From: Limnohabitans sp.
GTDB lineage: Bacteria > Pseudomonadota > Gammaproteobacteria > Burkholderiales > Burkholderiaceae_C
Assembly (NCBI GenBank): GCA_009693505.1
Contig: SHXD01000003.1
Span: forward strand, 1 to 64,000
DNA: 64,000 bases
Reading direction: 5' to 3'
Shown here: positions 44,735 to 53,922 of the stretch, piece after piece
Layout: each line of letters opens with the position of its first letter
How positions within the stretch are numbered: position 1 is the first letter of the stretch
The notes under the pieces: generated by a model
Databases searched by the model: none
The model's input: the letters and a program-made list of their open reading frames with translations, nothing else
What the model was told of the DNA's origin: nothing
Position numbers and translations under genes: made by a program

Positions 44735-47089
44735 CTAAACAGCCGCCTTGGCTTTTTCGCAGCTCATCAAAATCTTTTCTGGCGTGGCTGGTGCAGTCAT
44801 GTGAACCACAGTTTGGTGGTCGGCACTGGCACTGACTGCATCGCGCAATGCAAAGAAAGTAGACAAGGCCAGCATCAATGGGGGCTCGCCCACCGCCTTT
44901 GAATTAAAGGGCGTTGGCTTGAGGTTACTGCCGTCAAACAAAGTCACATTGAAGTGCTCAGGAATGTCGCCAGCAACTGGGATTTTGTAAGTGCTGGGGC
45001 CATGCGTGAGGAACTTGCCTTTCTTGTCCCAAATGCACTCTTCCATGGTGAGCCAGCCCATGCCTTGCACGTAGCCGCCTTCAATTTGGCCTTTGTCGAT
45101 GGCGGGGTTGATGCTCTTGCCTGCGTCGTGAACAATGTCCACCGCCTTCAGCCACCATTCACCTGTGCGTGTGTCAATTTCAACTTCACTGACAGATGCG
45201 CCGTAGCAGTAGTAGTAAAAGGCATGACCCGTGAGGGTTAAAAAGTCGTATTTAATTTCTGGCGTCATGTAGAAACCCGCTACAGACAAGCCCACACGGT
45301 CCATCCAAGCTTGTTTCGCCACAGCCGTCCATTCAACCGACTTGCCACCGCCGTGGGCCATGTTGTTGGCAAAGTTCACGTCGGTGTCTTTGCAACCCAA
45401 CATGTTGGCAGCCACTGGCGCCAATCGAGCACGCATTTGCGCCGTTGCATTCATGATGGCAGCACCATTGATGTCGGCACCGCTTGATGCAGACGTGGCA
45501 GATGCATTGGGTACCTTTTGGGTGTCGGTGCCAGTCACGCGAACGTAGGACAAATCGATGCCCAAACCATCGGCACACACTTGCGCCATTTTGGTGTTCA
45601 GGCCCTGGCCCATTTCAGTCCCGCCATGGTTGACACTGACCGAACCGTCCATGTAAATGTTAAGCAAAGCGCCGCCCTGGTTCAACATGGTGGCGGTAAA
45701 GCTGATGCCAAACTTCAATGGCACCAAAGCCAAGCCACGCTTGCGACGTTTGTTGACTTTGTTAAACGCATTGACACTGTCACGGCGCTCTCGGTATTTG
45801 GCCTCTGTGGCCACTTGGGTAATGACCTTGTCGCCCACCCAGTCAGCAATGGTCTGACCATATTGCGTGACCATGGTGGCGGGATTGCCAGACACAGCGG
45901 GGTCTTGGTAGATGTTGAGCATGCGAACATCCAAAGGATCTTTGCCAATGTCATTGGCAATTTGCTCGATGATGGTTTCAATGCCAAACATGCCCTGTGG
46001 GCCGCCAAAACCGCGAAAGGCCGTGGCGCTTTGGGTGTTGGTTTTGCAGCGGTGGCTGATAAGTTTTAAATTGGGAATGAAGTAGCAGTTGTCGATGTGC
46101 AAACATGCGCGATCGTTCACAGGACCCGAATAATCGGTGCTGTAGCCGCAACGCGATAAGAGCGTGATGTCAGCACCCAAAATACGGCCTTCGTCATCGT
46201 AGCCCACTTCGTAATCAATGCGGAAATCGTGGCGCTTGCCCGTGATCATCATGTCGTCGTCGCGGTTCACACGCAACTTAACAGGCTTTTGCAATTTGAA
46301 TGCAGCCAGCGCAGCGCTCTGGCTGAAAATGCTGGCATTGCCTTCTTTGCCGCCAAAGCCGCCGCCCATGCGCCTGCAAATCACTTCAACATCGTTGGTG
46401 CTCAAGTTCAAAGCAGCAGCAGCCTCACGCTGATTGCCATCAGGGTGTTGCGTTGACGAATACAAAGTGAGTTGGCCATCTTCACGCGGCACCGCGTAAG
46501 TAATTTGGCCTTCCATGTAAAACTGTTCTTGCTGTCCGGTTTCGGTGCTGCCCTTCACTTTGCGAGGGGCCTTGGCAATGGCTTCTGATGCATTGCCACG
46601 CGTAATGCCCTTGGCCGGCATGACAAAACTTTGCGCTGCCATGGCTTCGTCAATGGTCAAAATAGGTGGCAATTCTTTGACCAACACTTTGGCTTTGTGC
46701 GCAGCTTCGCGGGCATACAACATTTCGCGTGCCACCACCACAGCCACTGCTTGTCCCAAAAACTCAACCTTGCCGACAGCCAAAAATGGGTCGTCGTGCA
46801 CGATGGGGCCGCAATTGTTTTCGCCCGGTATGTCTTTGGCTGTGTAAACCGCCACCACACCGTGCTCTTTCAAAATAGCATCGCGGTCAATGCCGTCGCC
46901 AATAAGTTCGCCATGCGCAACCGGCGACATAATAAGCGCCGCATACAAAGTGCCAGCCAACTCAGGCATGTCGTCGGTGAAAGTGGCACTGCCTGTCACA
47001 TGCAAATGTGCAGACTCGTGAATGACATCGGTGCCTTGCTGAATGCCCGATACGGGCAACAAATTGTGCAAAGAAATAGGTGCGTTCAT
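44735..47089 (-). CDS. xdhB: Xanthine dehydrogenase, molybdopterin-binding subunit
   Basis: Oxidises hypoxanthine and xanthine to urate at the molybdenum centre. The 784-residue protein has the typical order: N-terminal hammerhead domain (HVTGSATFTDDMPELAGTLYAALIMSP), then Moco-binding domains with CRRMGGGFGGKEGNASIF, FRGFGGPQGMFGIE, NQGGALLNIYMDG and the C-terminal active-site glutamate region KAVGEPPLMLALS. Its ATG directly follows the TAA of xdhA with no gap. It ends 4 bp from the convergent lipoprotein gene. Confidence 0.97.
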   Translation of the reverse strand: MNAPISLHNLLPVSGIQQGTDVIHESAHLHVTGSATFTDDMPELAGTLYAALIMSPVAHGELIGDGIDRDAILKEHGVVAVYTAKDIPGENNCGPIVHDDPFLAVGKVEFLGQAVAVVVAREMLYAREAAHKAKVLVKELPPILTIDEAMAAQSFVMPAKGITRGNASEAIAKAPRKVKGSTETGQQEQFYMEGQITYAVPREDGQLTLYSSTQHPDGNQREAAAALNLSTNDVEVICRRMGGGFGGKEGNASIFSQSAALAAFKLQKPVKLRVNRDDDMMITGKRHDFRIDYEVGYDDEGRILGADITLLSRCGYSTDYSGPVNDRACLHIDNCYFIPNLKLISHRCKTNTQSATAFRGFGGPQGMFGIETIIEQIANDIGKDPLDVRMLNIYQDPAVSGNPATMVTQYGQTIADWVGDKVITQVATEAKYRERRDSVNAFNKVNKRRKRGLALVPLKFGISFTATMLNQGGALLNIYMDGSVSVNHGGTEMGQGLNTKMAQVCADGLGIDLSYVRVTGTDTQKVPNASATSASSGADINGAAIMNATAQMRARLAPVAANMLGCKDTDVNFANNMAHGGGKSVEWTAVAKQAWMDRVGLSVAGFYMTPEIKYDFLTLTGHAFYYYCYGASVSEVEIDTRTGEWWLKAVDIVHDAGKSINPAIDKGQIEGGYVQGMGWLTMEECIWDKKGKFLTHGPSTYKIPVAGDIPEHFNVTLFDGSNLKPTPFNSKAVGEPPLMLALSTFFALRDAVSASADHQTVVHMTAPATPEKILMSCEKAKAAV

Positions 47090-48574
47090 TTAAGCCACCT
47101 CCGTGGTTGTTTGAGTTTGTTCTTCAATGAAATCAATCACCAAATTGCGCGCTACCAATGAACGGTACGCCCAAGTGGCACGCAAGCCGTCTCGCGCCAC
47201 AAAACTGGCGGCAATGGCGACATCTAAATCGGATTCCTTCACATCGGCAGGCGCTTTGCCCTCCAACACGGCCTCTAGTTTGGGCGCTCTGCAAGGCGAA
47301 GGGGCCAAGCCGTTGTACGCCAACTTCACGCCGCTCAACTTGCCAGCCTTCAGGGTGTATGAGATGGCGGCACACGTGGCAGAAATGTCTTGCTCAAAAC
47401 GCTTGCTCACTTTGTGGGCACGGAACACTTGGCCTGCTTGTGGCTTGGGCAACACCACCGCTTCAATGAATTCACCCGCTTGCAACACAGTTTGTTTTTG
47501 GCCGGTATAAAACTTGTCCAAAGACACAGTGCGCGTTTTGTCGCCACGACGCAGCGTGAGAGTGGCGCCCAAGGCCATGAGGCAAGGCATGGTGTCGCCA
47601 ATTGGAGAACCGTTGGCAATGTTGCCTGCCAAAGTGGCGGTAGAGCGAATGGGGGGCGAGCCAAAACGACGCAGCACCTCTGCAAAATCAGGGTAGGCCT
47701 TGGACACCAAGGTTTCCACTTCCGTGAGTGACACCACCGCGCCAATGTGCCAAGCCTGAGGTGTGTCTTTCACTTGCTTGAGTTCGGTCACGTTGCCCAA
47801 ATACACAATGTGGTCGGGGCGTGAATATTTTTTGTTAACTTGCAAACCCACTTCGGTGCTGCCAGCAAGCAATGTCGATGCGGGGTGCTTGACCAAATAG
47901 TCAGCCACTTCATCCACGGTGGCGGGTGAGACAAATTCATTGCCTTTGCGGGTACGAACCACGGGTTGAACAATGATCTCGCCTTCTAAACTGAGCGTGG
48001 GGGTGGAAGCACGTTGAATTTCTTTTAGCAAAGGCACATCAGCCGCATCATCTAGCTTCAAGGCGGCCTTGTTGCCGCAGGCCTTGGCCGCGGCATTCAA
48101 AATGGGGGCATAGCCCGTGCAGCGGCACAGGTTGCCACTGAGTGCGTCGCTCACATCTTGGCGTTTGGGAGAAGAGTTGAGCTGTACCAAGTTGACCAAG
48201 CTCATCACAATGCCAGGCGTACAAAAACCGCACTGTGAACCATGGCAGTTGACCATGGCTTGTTGCACAGGATGCAAAGTGCCGTCTGGCTTTTTCAAAC
48301 TCTCAACCGTTTTGACAGACTTGCCATCGAGGGTTGGCAACAACTGAATACAGCTATTGACTGGCACGTAGTCAACGCCATGGCCCGATGCATTCAATGA
48401 GCCCACCATGACAACACAAGCCCCGCAGTCCCCTTCAGCGCAACCCTCCTTGGTGCCCTTGCGATGCAATTTTTCGCGCAGGTAATCTAAAACGGTGGTG
48501 GTGCGGCGCGCGCCTTGGGCTTCGACAATTTTGCCGTCAAGCACAAAACGAACAGTGTTGGTCACTTGGCTCAT
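47090..48574 (-). CDS. xdhA: Xanthine dehydrogenase, iron-sulfur and FAD subunit
   Basis: Carries electrons from the molybdenum site to NAD+. The 494-residue protein has an N-terminal plant-type 2Fe-2S domain (GCAEGDCGACVV), a four-helix 2Fe-2S domain (QCGFCTPGIVMSL and NLCRCTGYAPIL), and a FAD domain from about residue 195 with LLAGSTEVGLQV and the TLAGNIANGSPIGD motif, followed by a CO_deh_flav_C domain. First gene of xdhAB. The 98-bp gap to uraH has no copy of the GTATAC operator, so its control may differ from that of puuD and uraH. Confidence 0.97.
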   Translation of the reverse strand: MSQVTNTVRFVLDGKIVEAQGARRTTTVLDYLREKLHRKGTKEGCAEGDCGACVVMVGSLNASGHGVDYVPVNSCIQLLPTLDGKSVKTVESLKKPDGTLHPVQQAMVNCHGSQCGFCTPGIVMSLVNLVQLNSSPKRQDVSDALSGNLCRCTGYAPILNAAAKACGNKAALKLDDAADVPLLKEIQRASTPTLSLEGEIIVQPVVRTRKGNEFVSPATVDEVADYLVKHPASTLLAGSTEVGLQVNKKYSRPDHIVYLGNVTELKQVKDTPQAWHIGAVVSLTEVETLVSKAYPDFAEVLRRFGSPPIRSTATLAGNIANGSPIGDTMPCLMALGATLTLRRGDKTRTVSLDKFYTGQKQTVLQAGEFIEAVVLPKPQAGQVFRAHKVSKRFEQDISATCAAISYTLKAGKLSGVKLAYNGLAPSPCRAPKLEAVLEGKAPADVKESDLDVAIAASFVARDGLRATWAYRSLVARNLVIDFIEEQTQTTTEVA

Positions 48575-48672
48575 AAGGGGTGGGGTGGATTGGTTTGGGT
48601 TCTGGACAAAAACTGATTTTATTGATTTACCGCCTCAGACGGGGCACTTCAGCTAGAAATAATTGTGAAAAT

Positions 48673-49026
48673 TTAAGAGCCGCGGTAAGTGGAATAGCTC
48701 CAAGGGCTTGCTAACAGCGGTACATGGTAGTGCTGGGAGACATCGGCCACCCCAAAATCCAAGCTGACCAAGTTGAGAAACGAAGGCTCTGGCAGTTTCA
48801 CGCCCTTGGTCTTGAAATAACCCGCCACATCAAATACCAAGCGGTAAGTGCCTTTTTGCAAACTGGCATTGTCATAGAGCGGACCATCAGGGTTGCGCCC
48901 ATCTGCGTTCAATTTGAAGCTTTTCACCAGCGTGGCAAATTGCCCCTCTGTGGTGTACAGGCTCACCTGCATACCCGCTGCGGGACAGCCGTGCATGGTG
49001 TCCAAAACGTGTGTACTCAGACCCAT
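48673..49026 (-). CDS. uraH: 5-hydroxyisourate hydrolase (transthyretin-like)
   Basis: Hydrolyses 5-hydroxyisourate made by PuuD to OHCU. Starting at the ATG at 49026 (MGLSTHVLDTMHGCPAAGM), with AAGGAAAA upstream, gives 117 residues, the normal length; the frame extends 14 codons further. HIUase hallmarks: catalytic histidines in STHVLDTMHG and in QHYHVPLLASPWSYSTYRGS, whose C-terminal YRGS tetrapeptide separates it from transthyretin. Divergent from the GntR regulator; a perfect palindrome lies 30 bases before its start. Confidence 0.96.
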   Translation of the reverse strand: MGLSTHVLDTMHGCPAAGMQVSLYTTEGQFATLVKSFKLNADGRNPDGPLYDNASLQKGTYRLVFDVAGYFKTKGVKLPEPSFLNLVSLDFGVADVSQHYHVPLLASPWSYSTYRGS

Positions 49027-49055
49027 GATGCATTTTTCCTTGAATTGGTTGACTG

Positions 49056-49071
49056 AAAGTGTATACACTTT
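49056..49071. promoter_or_regulatory. Perfect palindromic operator in the uraH/GntR divergent promoter
   Basis: AAAGTGTATACACTTT is a perfect 16-base inverted repeat placed centrally between the uraH start (49026) and the regulator start (49099). It is the best copy of a motif also found before puuD and before the NMT1-type transporter, so it is the likely autoregulatory site of the adjacent GntR protein. Confidence 0.72.
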
Positions 49072-49098
49072 TGGCTTTTGAAGCTATCATCATTCTGC

Positions 49099-49764
49099 AT
49101 GGAAACCTCTTCAACCCACGTCATTGTCAGCGCTTTAACAAAAGCCATTGTCGAGCATCGGCTCATGCCTGGCTCAAAATTGGCTGAGCAAAAGTTGGCC
49201 ACTCATTTTGGCGTTTCCAGAACACTGGTCAGGCAAGCCTTGTTTCAGCTGTCTCAAAACAGATTGATCCGCATGGAGCCTGCCAGGGGAGCCTTTGTAG
49301 CCGCACCTTCTGCTTCTGAAGCCAAACAAGTGTTTGCGGTACGGCGCATGCTCGAAGTTCAGATGACACGAGAATTTGTGCGCGACATCACATCCGCCAA
49401 AATTCGCGCTTTGAAGGCGCACACCAAACAAGAGAAAGAAGCCGTTGCACAAGAAGATGTGCACGGCCGAACAGAGTTGCTGGGCGATTTTCATGTGCGC
49501 ATTGCCGAGCTCATGGGCAACCATGTCTTGGCCCAAAGTTTAGGTGAACTTATTTCGCGCTGCGCCCTCATCACACTCATGTACCAGTCGCGCAATGCCG
49601 CACAGCATTCTGCCGATGAGCACGAAGCCATCGTCGATGCCATGGCCAAGAAAGACGCCGACTTGGCTGCAAGGCTTATGGAAGAACATTTGATTTTTGT
49701 CGAAAACAGCTTGAGCTTTGACAAAAAAATTCCCACTCACGATATTTCATTGGCCCTGTCATGA
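49099..49764 (+). CDS. GntR-family (FadR/FCD subfamily) transcriptional regulator of the purine cluster
   Basis: A 221-residue regulator: N-terminal winged helix (about 8-72; LVRQALFQLSQNRLIRMEPARGAFV) and an all-helical FCD ligand domain (about 80-210) with metal/ligand histidines in GDFHVRIAELMGNH and ADEHEAIVDAM. I start it at the ATG at 49099; a TTG at 49078 is open but runs towards the operator. It overlaps puuE by 4 bp (ATGA), so it is co-translated with the enzymes it probably controls. Likely inducer: an allantoin-pathway intermediate (inference). Binding to the GTATAC palindromes is predicted, not shown. Confidence 0.9.
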   Translation: METSSTHVIVSALTKAIVEHRLMPGSKLAEQKLATHFGVSRTLVRQALFQLSQNRLIRMEPARGAFVAAPSASEAKQVFAVRRMLEVQMTREFVRDITSAKIRALKAHTKQEKEAVAQEDVHGRTELLGDFHVRIAELMGNHVLAQSLGELISRCALITLMYQSRNAAQHSADEHEAIVDAMAKKDADLAARLMEEHLIFVENSLSFDKKIPTHDISLALS

Positions 49765-50717
49765 ACGACTCTGTCTACGACTCCACTGCCGCTTACCCCC
49801 GCGATCTCAAAGGCTACGGCCGAAACCCACCTCACGCGCAATGGCCCGGCCAAGCCCGCGTGGCGGTGCAGTTTGTCTTGAACTACGAAGAGGGTAGCGA
49901 AAATTCTGTGCTGCACGGCGATTCAGGCTCTGAACAATTCTTGTCAGAAATGTTTAACCCCGCGTCTTACCCAGATCGGCACATCAGCATGGAGGGCATT
50001 TATGAATATGGCTCGCGTGCAGGGGTGTGGCGTTTGCTGCGCGAGTTTGAACAACGCAAACTGCCCCTCACTGTGTTTGGTGTGGCCACCGCGCTTCAAA
50101 GGTACCCCGATGTGTTGGCTGCATTTCAAGAATTGGGCTATGACATTGCATGTCATGGCTTGAAATGGATTCACTACCAAAACATCGATGAAGCCACCGA
50201 GCGCGCACACATGGCTGAGGCCATGGCCATCTTGCAAAAGCTCAGCGGTGAAAGGCCCTTGGGTTGGTACACCGGCCGCGACAGCCCCCGTACACGCCGC
50301 TTGGTGGCAGACTTTGGTGGCTTCGAATACGACAGCGACTACTACGGAGACGATCTGCCTTTTTGGATGAAGGTGGAGAAAACTGATGGCCAAGTGGCGC
50401 CTCAGCTGATCGTCCCTTACACCCTAGATTGCAACGACATGCGCTTTGCAATGCCTCAAGGTTATTCGCATGCCGATCCGTTTTTTCAATACATGAAGGA
50501 CACTTTTGACGCGCTCTACAAAGAAGGCAATCCGCAAGGCCTGAACCGCCCCAAAATGATGAGCATCGGCATGCACTGCAGACTACTAGGACGGCCTGGG
50601 CGCATCACCGCCATTCAAAGATTTTTAGACCACATCCAAGCTCACGATCATGTCTGGGTCTGCCGCCGCTTAGACATCGCGCGCCATTGGAAAACCACCC
50701 ACCCCTACACACCATGA
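49761..50717 (+). CDS. puuE: Allantoinase PuuE (polysaccharide deacetylase fold)
   Basis: Hydrolyses allantoin to allantoate. The 318-residue protein belongs to the cofactor-independent PuuE type with a NodB-like barrel, not the amidohydrolase AllB type. Recognisable segments: YPRDLKGYGRNPPHAQWPGQ, VLNYEEGSE, EYGSRAGVWRLLREFE, FGVATALQRYP, CHGLKWIHYQ and WYTGRDSPRTRRLV. Overlaps the regulator gene at its start and the uraD-fusion gene at its end, each by an ATGA, so the three are tightly coupled. Confidence 0.95.
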   Translation: MNDSVYDSTAAYPRDLKGYGRNPPHAQWPGQARVAVQFVLNYEEGSENSVLHGDSGSEQFLSEMFNPASYPDRHISMEGIYEYGSRAGVWRLLREFEQRKLPLTVFGVATALQRYPDVLAAFQELGYDIACHGLKWIHYQNIDEATERAHMAEAMAILQKLSGERPLGWYTGRDSPRTRRLVADFGGFEYDSDYYGDDLPFWMKVEKTDGQVAPQLIVPYTLDCNDMRFAMPQGYSHADPFFQYMKDTFDALYKEGNPQGLNRPKMMSIGMHCRLLGRPGRITAIQRFLDHIQAHDHVWVCRRLDIARHWKTTHPYTP

Positions 50718-52477
50718 CACTCAGCCTAGAACAACTCAATACAGCTTCGCCCCAAGAGGCCACGCAACTGCTAGATGGCTTGTACGAACACTCGCCATGG
50801 ATTGCGGAAGGCGCGCTTCAGCACCGCCCTTTTGCGTCTTGGGCGCACTTGAAACACTGCATGGCGCTGGTCCTCAAAGATGCGGGCAAAGACGCTCAAA
50901 TCGGTTTGATTCGCGCTCACCCCGAACTGGCAGGCAAAGCCATGGTGCGCAAAGAACTGACCGCAGAATCTACCAACGAGCAAAGCAAAGCTGGCCTCAC
51001 TGAATGCACCCCTGCTGAATTTGAAAAAATTCAAAGCCTCAATGCTGCCTACAAGCAAAAGTTTGAATGGCCCTTTATTTTGGCCGTCAGAGGACCGCGC
51101 GGACTGGGGCTCAACAAGCATCAAATCATGGCTACTTTTGAAAGACGCCTAAGCGGTCATCCAGATTTTGAACTGCAAGAGTGCCTGCGCAACATTCACC
51201 GAATTGTTGAAATTCGTTTGAACGACAAAACCAATTCCCACCCGCTTCAAGGTCAGCAAGTTTGGGATTGGCAAGAAGACTTGTCGCAATACAGCGACCC
51301 TGGTTTCAAAGAGGCCGGCCAACTCACAGTGACTTACCTCACAGACGCCCATATGGCTTGCTCACAAAGCATTCAAAGCACCATGAGATTGGCAGGCTTT
51401 GACGAAGTCTATGTCGATGCTGTGGGCAATGTGGTGGGCCGTTATCACCCCAGTGTGCCAGGTGCCAAATACCTCATGACCGGCAGCCATTTCGACACCG
51501 TTCGCAATGGCGGCAAGCACGATGGGCGCTTGGGTATTTATGTGCCCATTGCCTGTGTTCAAAAATTGGCACAAGCGCATCAACGCTTGCCCATTGGTCT
51601 TGAAGTAGTGGCATTTGCAGAAGAAGAAGGTCAGCGCTACAAAGCCACCTTCTTGGGCTCTGGCGCCTTGGTCGGTCAGTTCAACCCAGATTGGCTATCG
51701 CAGACTGATGCCAATGGCATCTCCATGCGCGAGGCCATGAAAAAAGCAGGCTTGAATGAACAAGAAATTCCCAACATTCAACGTAGGCCTGCAGACTACG
51801 TGGGCTTCGTTGAAGTGCACATTGAGCAAGGCCCCGTGCTCAACGAACTGAACCTGCCCTTGGGCATTGTGAGTTCCATCAATGGCAGCGTGCGTTATGT
51901 GTGCGAAATGGTGGGCATGGCCAGTCACGCAGGCACCACGCCCATGGACCGCCGGCGAGATGCTGCTTGCGCAGTGGCCGAACTGGCCCTGTACATGGAA
52001 AAACGCGCGGCTGCAGACGGCGATTCCGTGGCCACCATTGGACAACTCCAAGTGCCCAATGGTTCGATCAATGTGGTGCCTGGCAAATGCACGTTCTCGA
52101 TGGACATGCGCGCGCCCCTAGACCCTCAGCGCGACGCTTTAGAAAAAGATGTGTTGAATGCGCTCGATGAAATATGCAACCGACGCGGCCTTGTTTGCCA
52201 CCGTGAAGCAACGCTTAGAGCACCAGCAGCACCTAGCGCGCCTGAGTGGCAAGAGCGCTGGGAAAAGGCCTTGAAAGACACGGGGGTGCCTCGCTTTGTC
52301 ATGCCCAGTGGCGCGGGCCACGACGCCATGAAACTGCATGAAATCATGCCCCAGGCCATGCTCTTTGTGCGCGGCGAAAACAGTGGCATCAGCCACAACC
52401 CCTTGGAGTCTTCAACCACAGATGACATGCAACTTTGCATCGATGCCTTTGAACATGTCTTGCACCAACTCGCTTAA
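50714..52477 (+). CDS. Fused OHCU decarboxylase (UraD) and allantoate amidohydrolase
   Basis: A 587-residue two-enzyme fusion. Residues 1-170 are UraD: SPWIAEGALQHRPFASWAHL, catalytic H69 in LIRAHPELAG and the FEWPFILAVRG segment; it decarboxylates OHCU to (S)-allantoin. Residues 185-587 are an M20/hydantoinase-carbamoylase-type amidohydrolase with ligands in TGSHFDTVRNGGKHDGRLG, AEEEGQRY, EVHIEQGPVL, MASHAGTTPMDRR and ENSGISHNPLE; in this context it should cleave allantoate to ureidoglycine. So one chain performs the steps before and after PuuE. The start at 50714 overlaps the puuE stop (ATGA). Confidence 0.93.
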   Translation: MTLSLEQLNTASPQEATQLLDGLYEHSPWIAEGALQHRPFASWAHLKHCMALVLKDAGKDAQIGLIRAHPELAGKAMVRKELTAESTNEQSKAGLTECTPAEFEKIQSLNAAYKQKFEWPFILAVRGPRGLGLNKHQIMATFERRLSGHPDFELQECLRNIHRIVEIRLNDKTNSHPLQGQQVWDWQEDLSQYSDPGFKEAGQLTVTYLTDAHMACSQSIQSTMRLAGFDEVYVDAVGNVVGRYHPSVPGAKYLMTGSHFDTVRNGGKHDGRLGIYVPIACVQKLAQAHQRLPIGLEVVAFAEEEGQRYKATFLGSGALVGQFNPDWLSQTDANGISMREAMKKAGLNEQEIPNIQRRPADYVGFVEVHIEQGPVLNELNLPLGIVSSINGSVRYVCEMVGMASHAGTTPMDRRRDAACAVAELALYMEKRAAADGDSVATIGQLQVPNGSINVVPGKCTFSMDMRAPLDPQRDALEKDVLNALDEICNRRGLVCHREATLRAPAAPSAPEWQERWEKALKDTGVPRFVMPSGAGHDAMKLHEIMPQAMLFVRGENSGISHNPLESSTTDDMQLCIDAFEHVLHQLA

Positions 52478-52489
52478 ATTTGAAAAACA

Positions 52490-53761
52490 ATGACCCCCCA
52501 ACAATCGTTTTACCAAGAACTCGATCAATGGATCGATGCTCACTTCGATGAACAAGTTCAGTTTCTACAGGCACTGGTGCAAATGCCTACCGACACGCCA
52601 CCTGGCAACAATGCACCCCACGCAGCAAAAACCACTGAGCTTCTAAAAAAAATAGGTTATGAGGCAGAACAATTTCCGGTGCCTGAAGCAGAAGTCAAAG
52701 CTTATGGACTGACCTCACTCACCAACCTCATTGTGCGCAGACCTTTCGGAGCAGGCGGCAAAACCATTGCCTTGAATGCGCATGGCGATGTGGTGCCGCC
52801 CGGAGAAGGTTGGACGCATTCACCCTACGGCGCTGAAATTGAAAATGGCCAGATGTTTGGCCGCGCTACAGCTGTTAGCAAATGTGACTTTTCTACCTTC
52901 ACATTTGCACTGCGCGCAGTCGAGGCCCTGCAAGCCAAAAACAATTTGCCACTCAAAGGCAATGTTGAATTGCATTTCACCTATGACGAAGAATTTGGCG
53001 GCGAAAAAGGTCCTGGCTGGTTACTCGACAAAGGCTATACGCGGCCCGACCTCATGATTGCAGCAGGCTTTAGCTACCAAGTGGTCACAGCACACAATGG
53101 TTGCCTGCAAATGGAAGTGACTGTTCACGGCAAGATGGCCCATGCGGCCATTCCCGATACGGGTGTAGATGCGCTTCAAGCAGCCGTTCAGATTTTGAGC
53201 AGCCTGTATGCGCAAAACAAACTCTACAAACAAATTAGCTCCCAAGTTGAAGGCATCAATCACCCCTATTTGAACGTGGGCCGCATTGAAGGTGGCACCA
53301 ATACCAATGTGGTGCCCGGCACAGTCAGCTTCAAACTAGATCGCCGCATGATTCCGGAAGAAATTCCAGATCAGGTAGAAGCCAACATTCGCAAGGTCAT
53401 TGCAGATGCAGCCAACGACTTTAACCAAGGCCGGTCGTCTGATGCCTTGATCAGCATTGAGATCAAACGCATTCTTATGGCCCATGCCATGAAGCCTCTG
53501 GCAGGCAATGCGCCTTTGGTGCAAGCCATTCAAAAACACGGCGGCGAAGTTTTTGGCGAGCCCATTCCCGCCATGGGAACACCCCTTTACACAGACGTTC
53601 GCTTGTATGTCGAAAAAGGCATTCCTGGTGTGATTTATGGTGCGGGCCCTCGCACAGTCTTAGAATCACATGCCAAACGAGCGGATGAACGGCTGAATTT
53701 AGAAGATTTGCGAAAAGCGACCCAAGTTATTTCTCGCACCCTTTTGGATCTTCTGAACTGA
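52490..53761 (+). CDS. M20-family amidohydrolase/deacylase with atypical metal ligands
   Basis: A 423-residue ArgE/DapE-like hydrolase, 12 bp after the UraD fusion and so in the same operon. H98 and D100 (NAHGD), the general base pair E167-E168 (YDEEFGG) and a C-terminal histidine (ESHAKRADERL) are present. The bridging aspartate expected at about 129 is valine (GRATAVSKCDF instead of GRxxxDxKG), and the second-site acid expected near 192 is Ala/Gly (MIAAGF). D133 is a possible substitute. It may act on ureidoglycolate or a related ureido acid, since no AllA-type lyase is in view; peptidase or deacylase action is equally possible. Substrate unknown. Confidence 0.85.
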   Translation: MTPQQSFYQELDQWIDAHFDEQVQFLQALVQMPTDTPPGNNAPHAAKTTELLKKIGYEAEQFPVPEAEVKAYGLTSLTNLIVRRPFGAGGKTIALNAHGDVVPPGEGWTHSPYGAEIENGQMFGRATAVSKCDFSTFTFALRAVEALQAKNNLPLKGNVELHFTYDEEFGGEKGPGWLLDKGYTRPDLMIAAGFSYQVVTAHNGCLQMEVTVHGKMAHAAIPDTGVDALQAAVQILSSLYAQNKLYKQISSQVEGINHPYLNVGRIEGGTNTNVVPGTVSFKLDRRMIPEEIPDQVEANIRKVIADAANDFNQGRSSDALISIEIKRILMAHAMKPLAGNAPLVQAIQKHGGEVFGEPIPAMGTPLYTDVRLYVEKGIPGVIYGAGPRTVLESHAKRADERLNLEDLRKATQVISRTLLDLLN

Positions 53762-53814
53762 GTCCGAGCCATTTTGAGGCGAGCAAGGGTTTTACCGAAG
53801 CCCAAAGAGGCACA

Positions 53815-53828
53815 AAGTGTATACATTT
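53815..53828. promoter_or_regulatory. Candidate GntR/FCD operator upstream of the NMT1-type transporter
   Basis: AAGTGTATACATTT, a near-perfect copy of the uraH/GntR palindrome, 95 bases before the binding-protein start. A degenerate second core, TTGTATAA, follows at once (53828-53835). It implies a separate promoter for the transporter under the same regulator. Confidence 0.6.
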
Positions 53829-53922
53829 TGTATAAAGGTGCGCCTTTTAATGCCCTTCATAATGGCACCGATATTGCCAAGTTCTTTCACAAAATTAATC
53901 TCATTTTTTAATCGGAGCCCCT

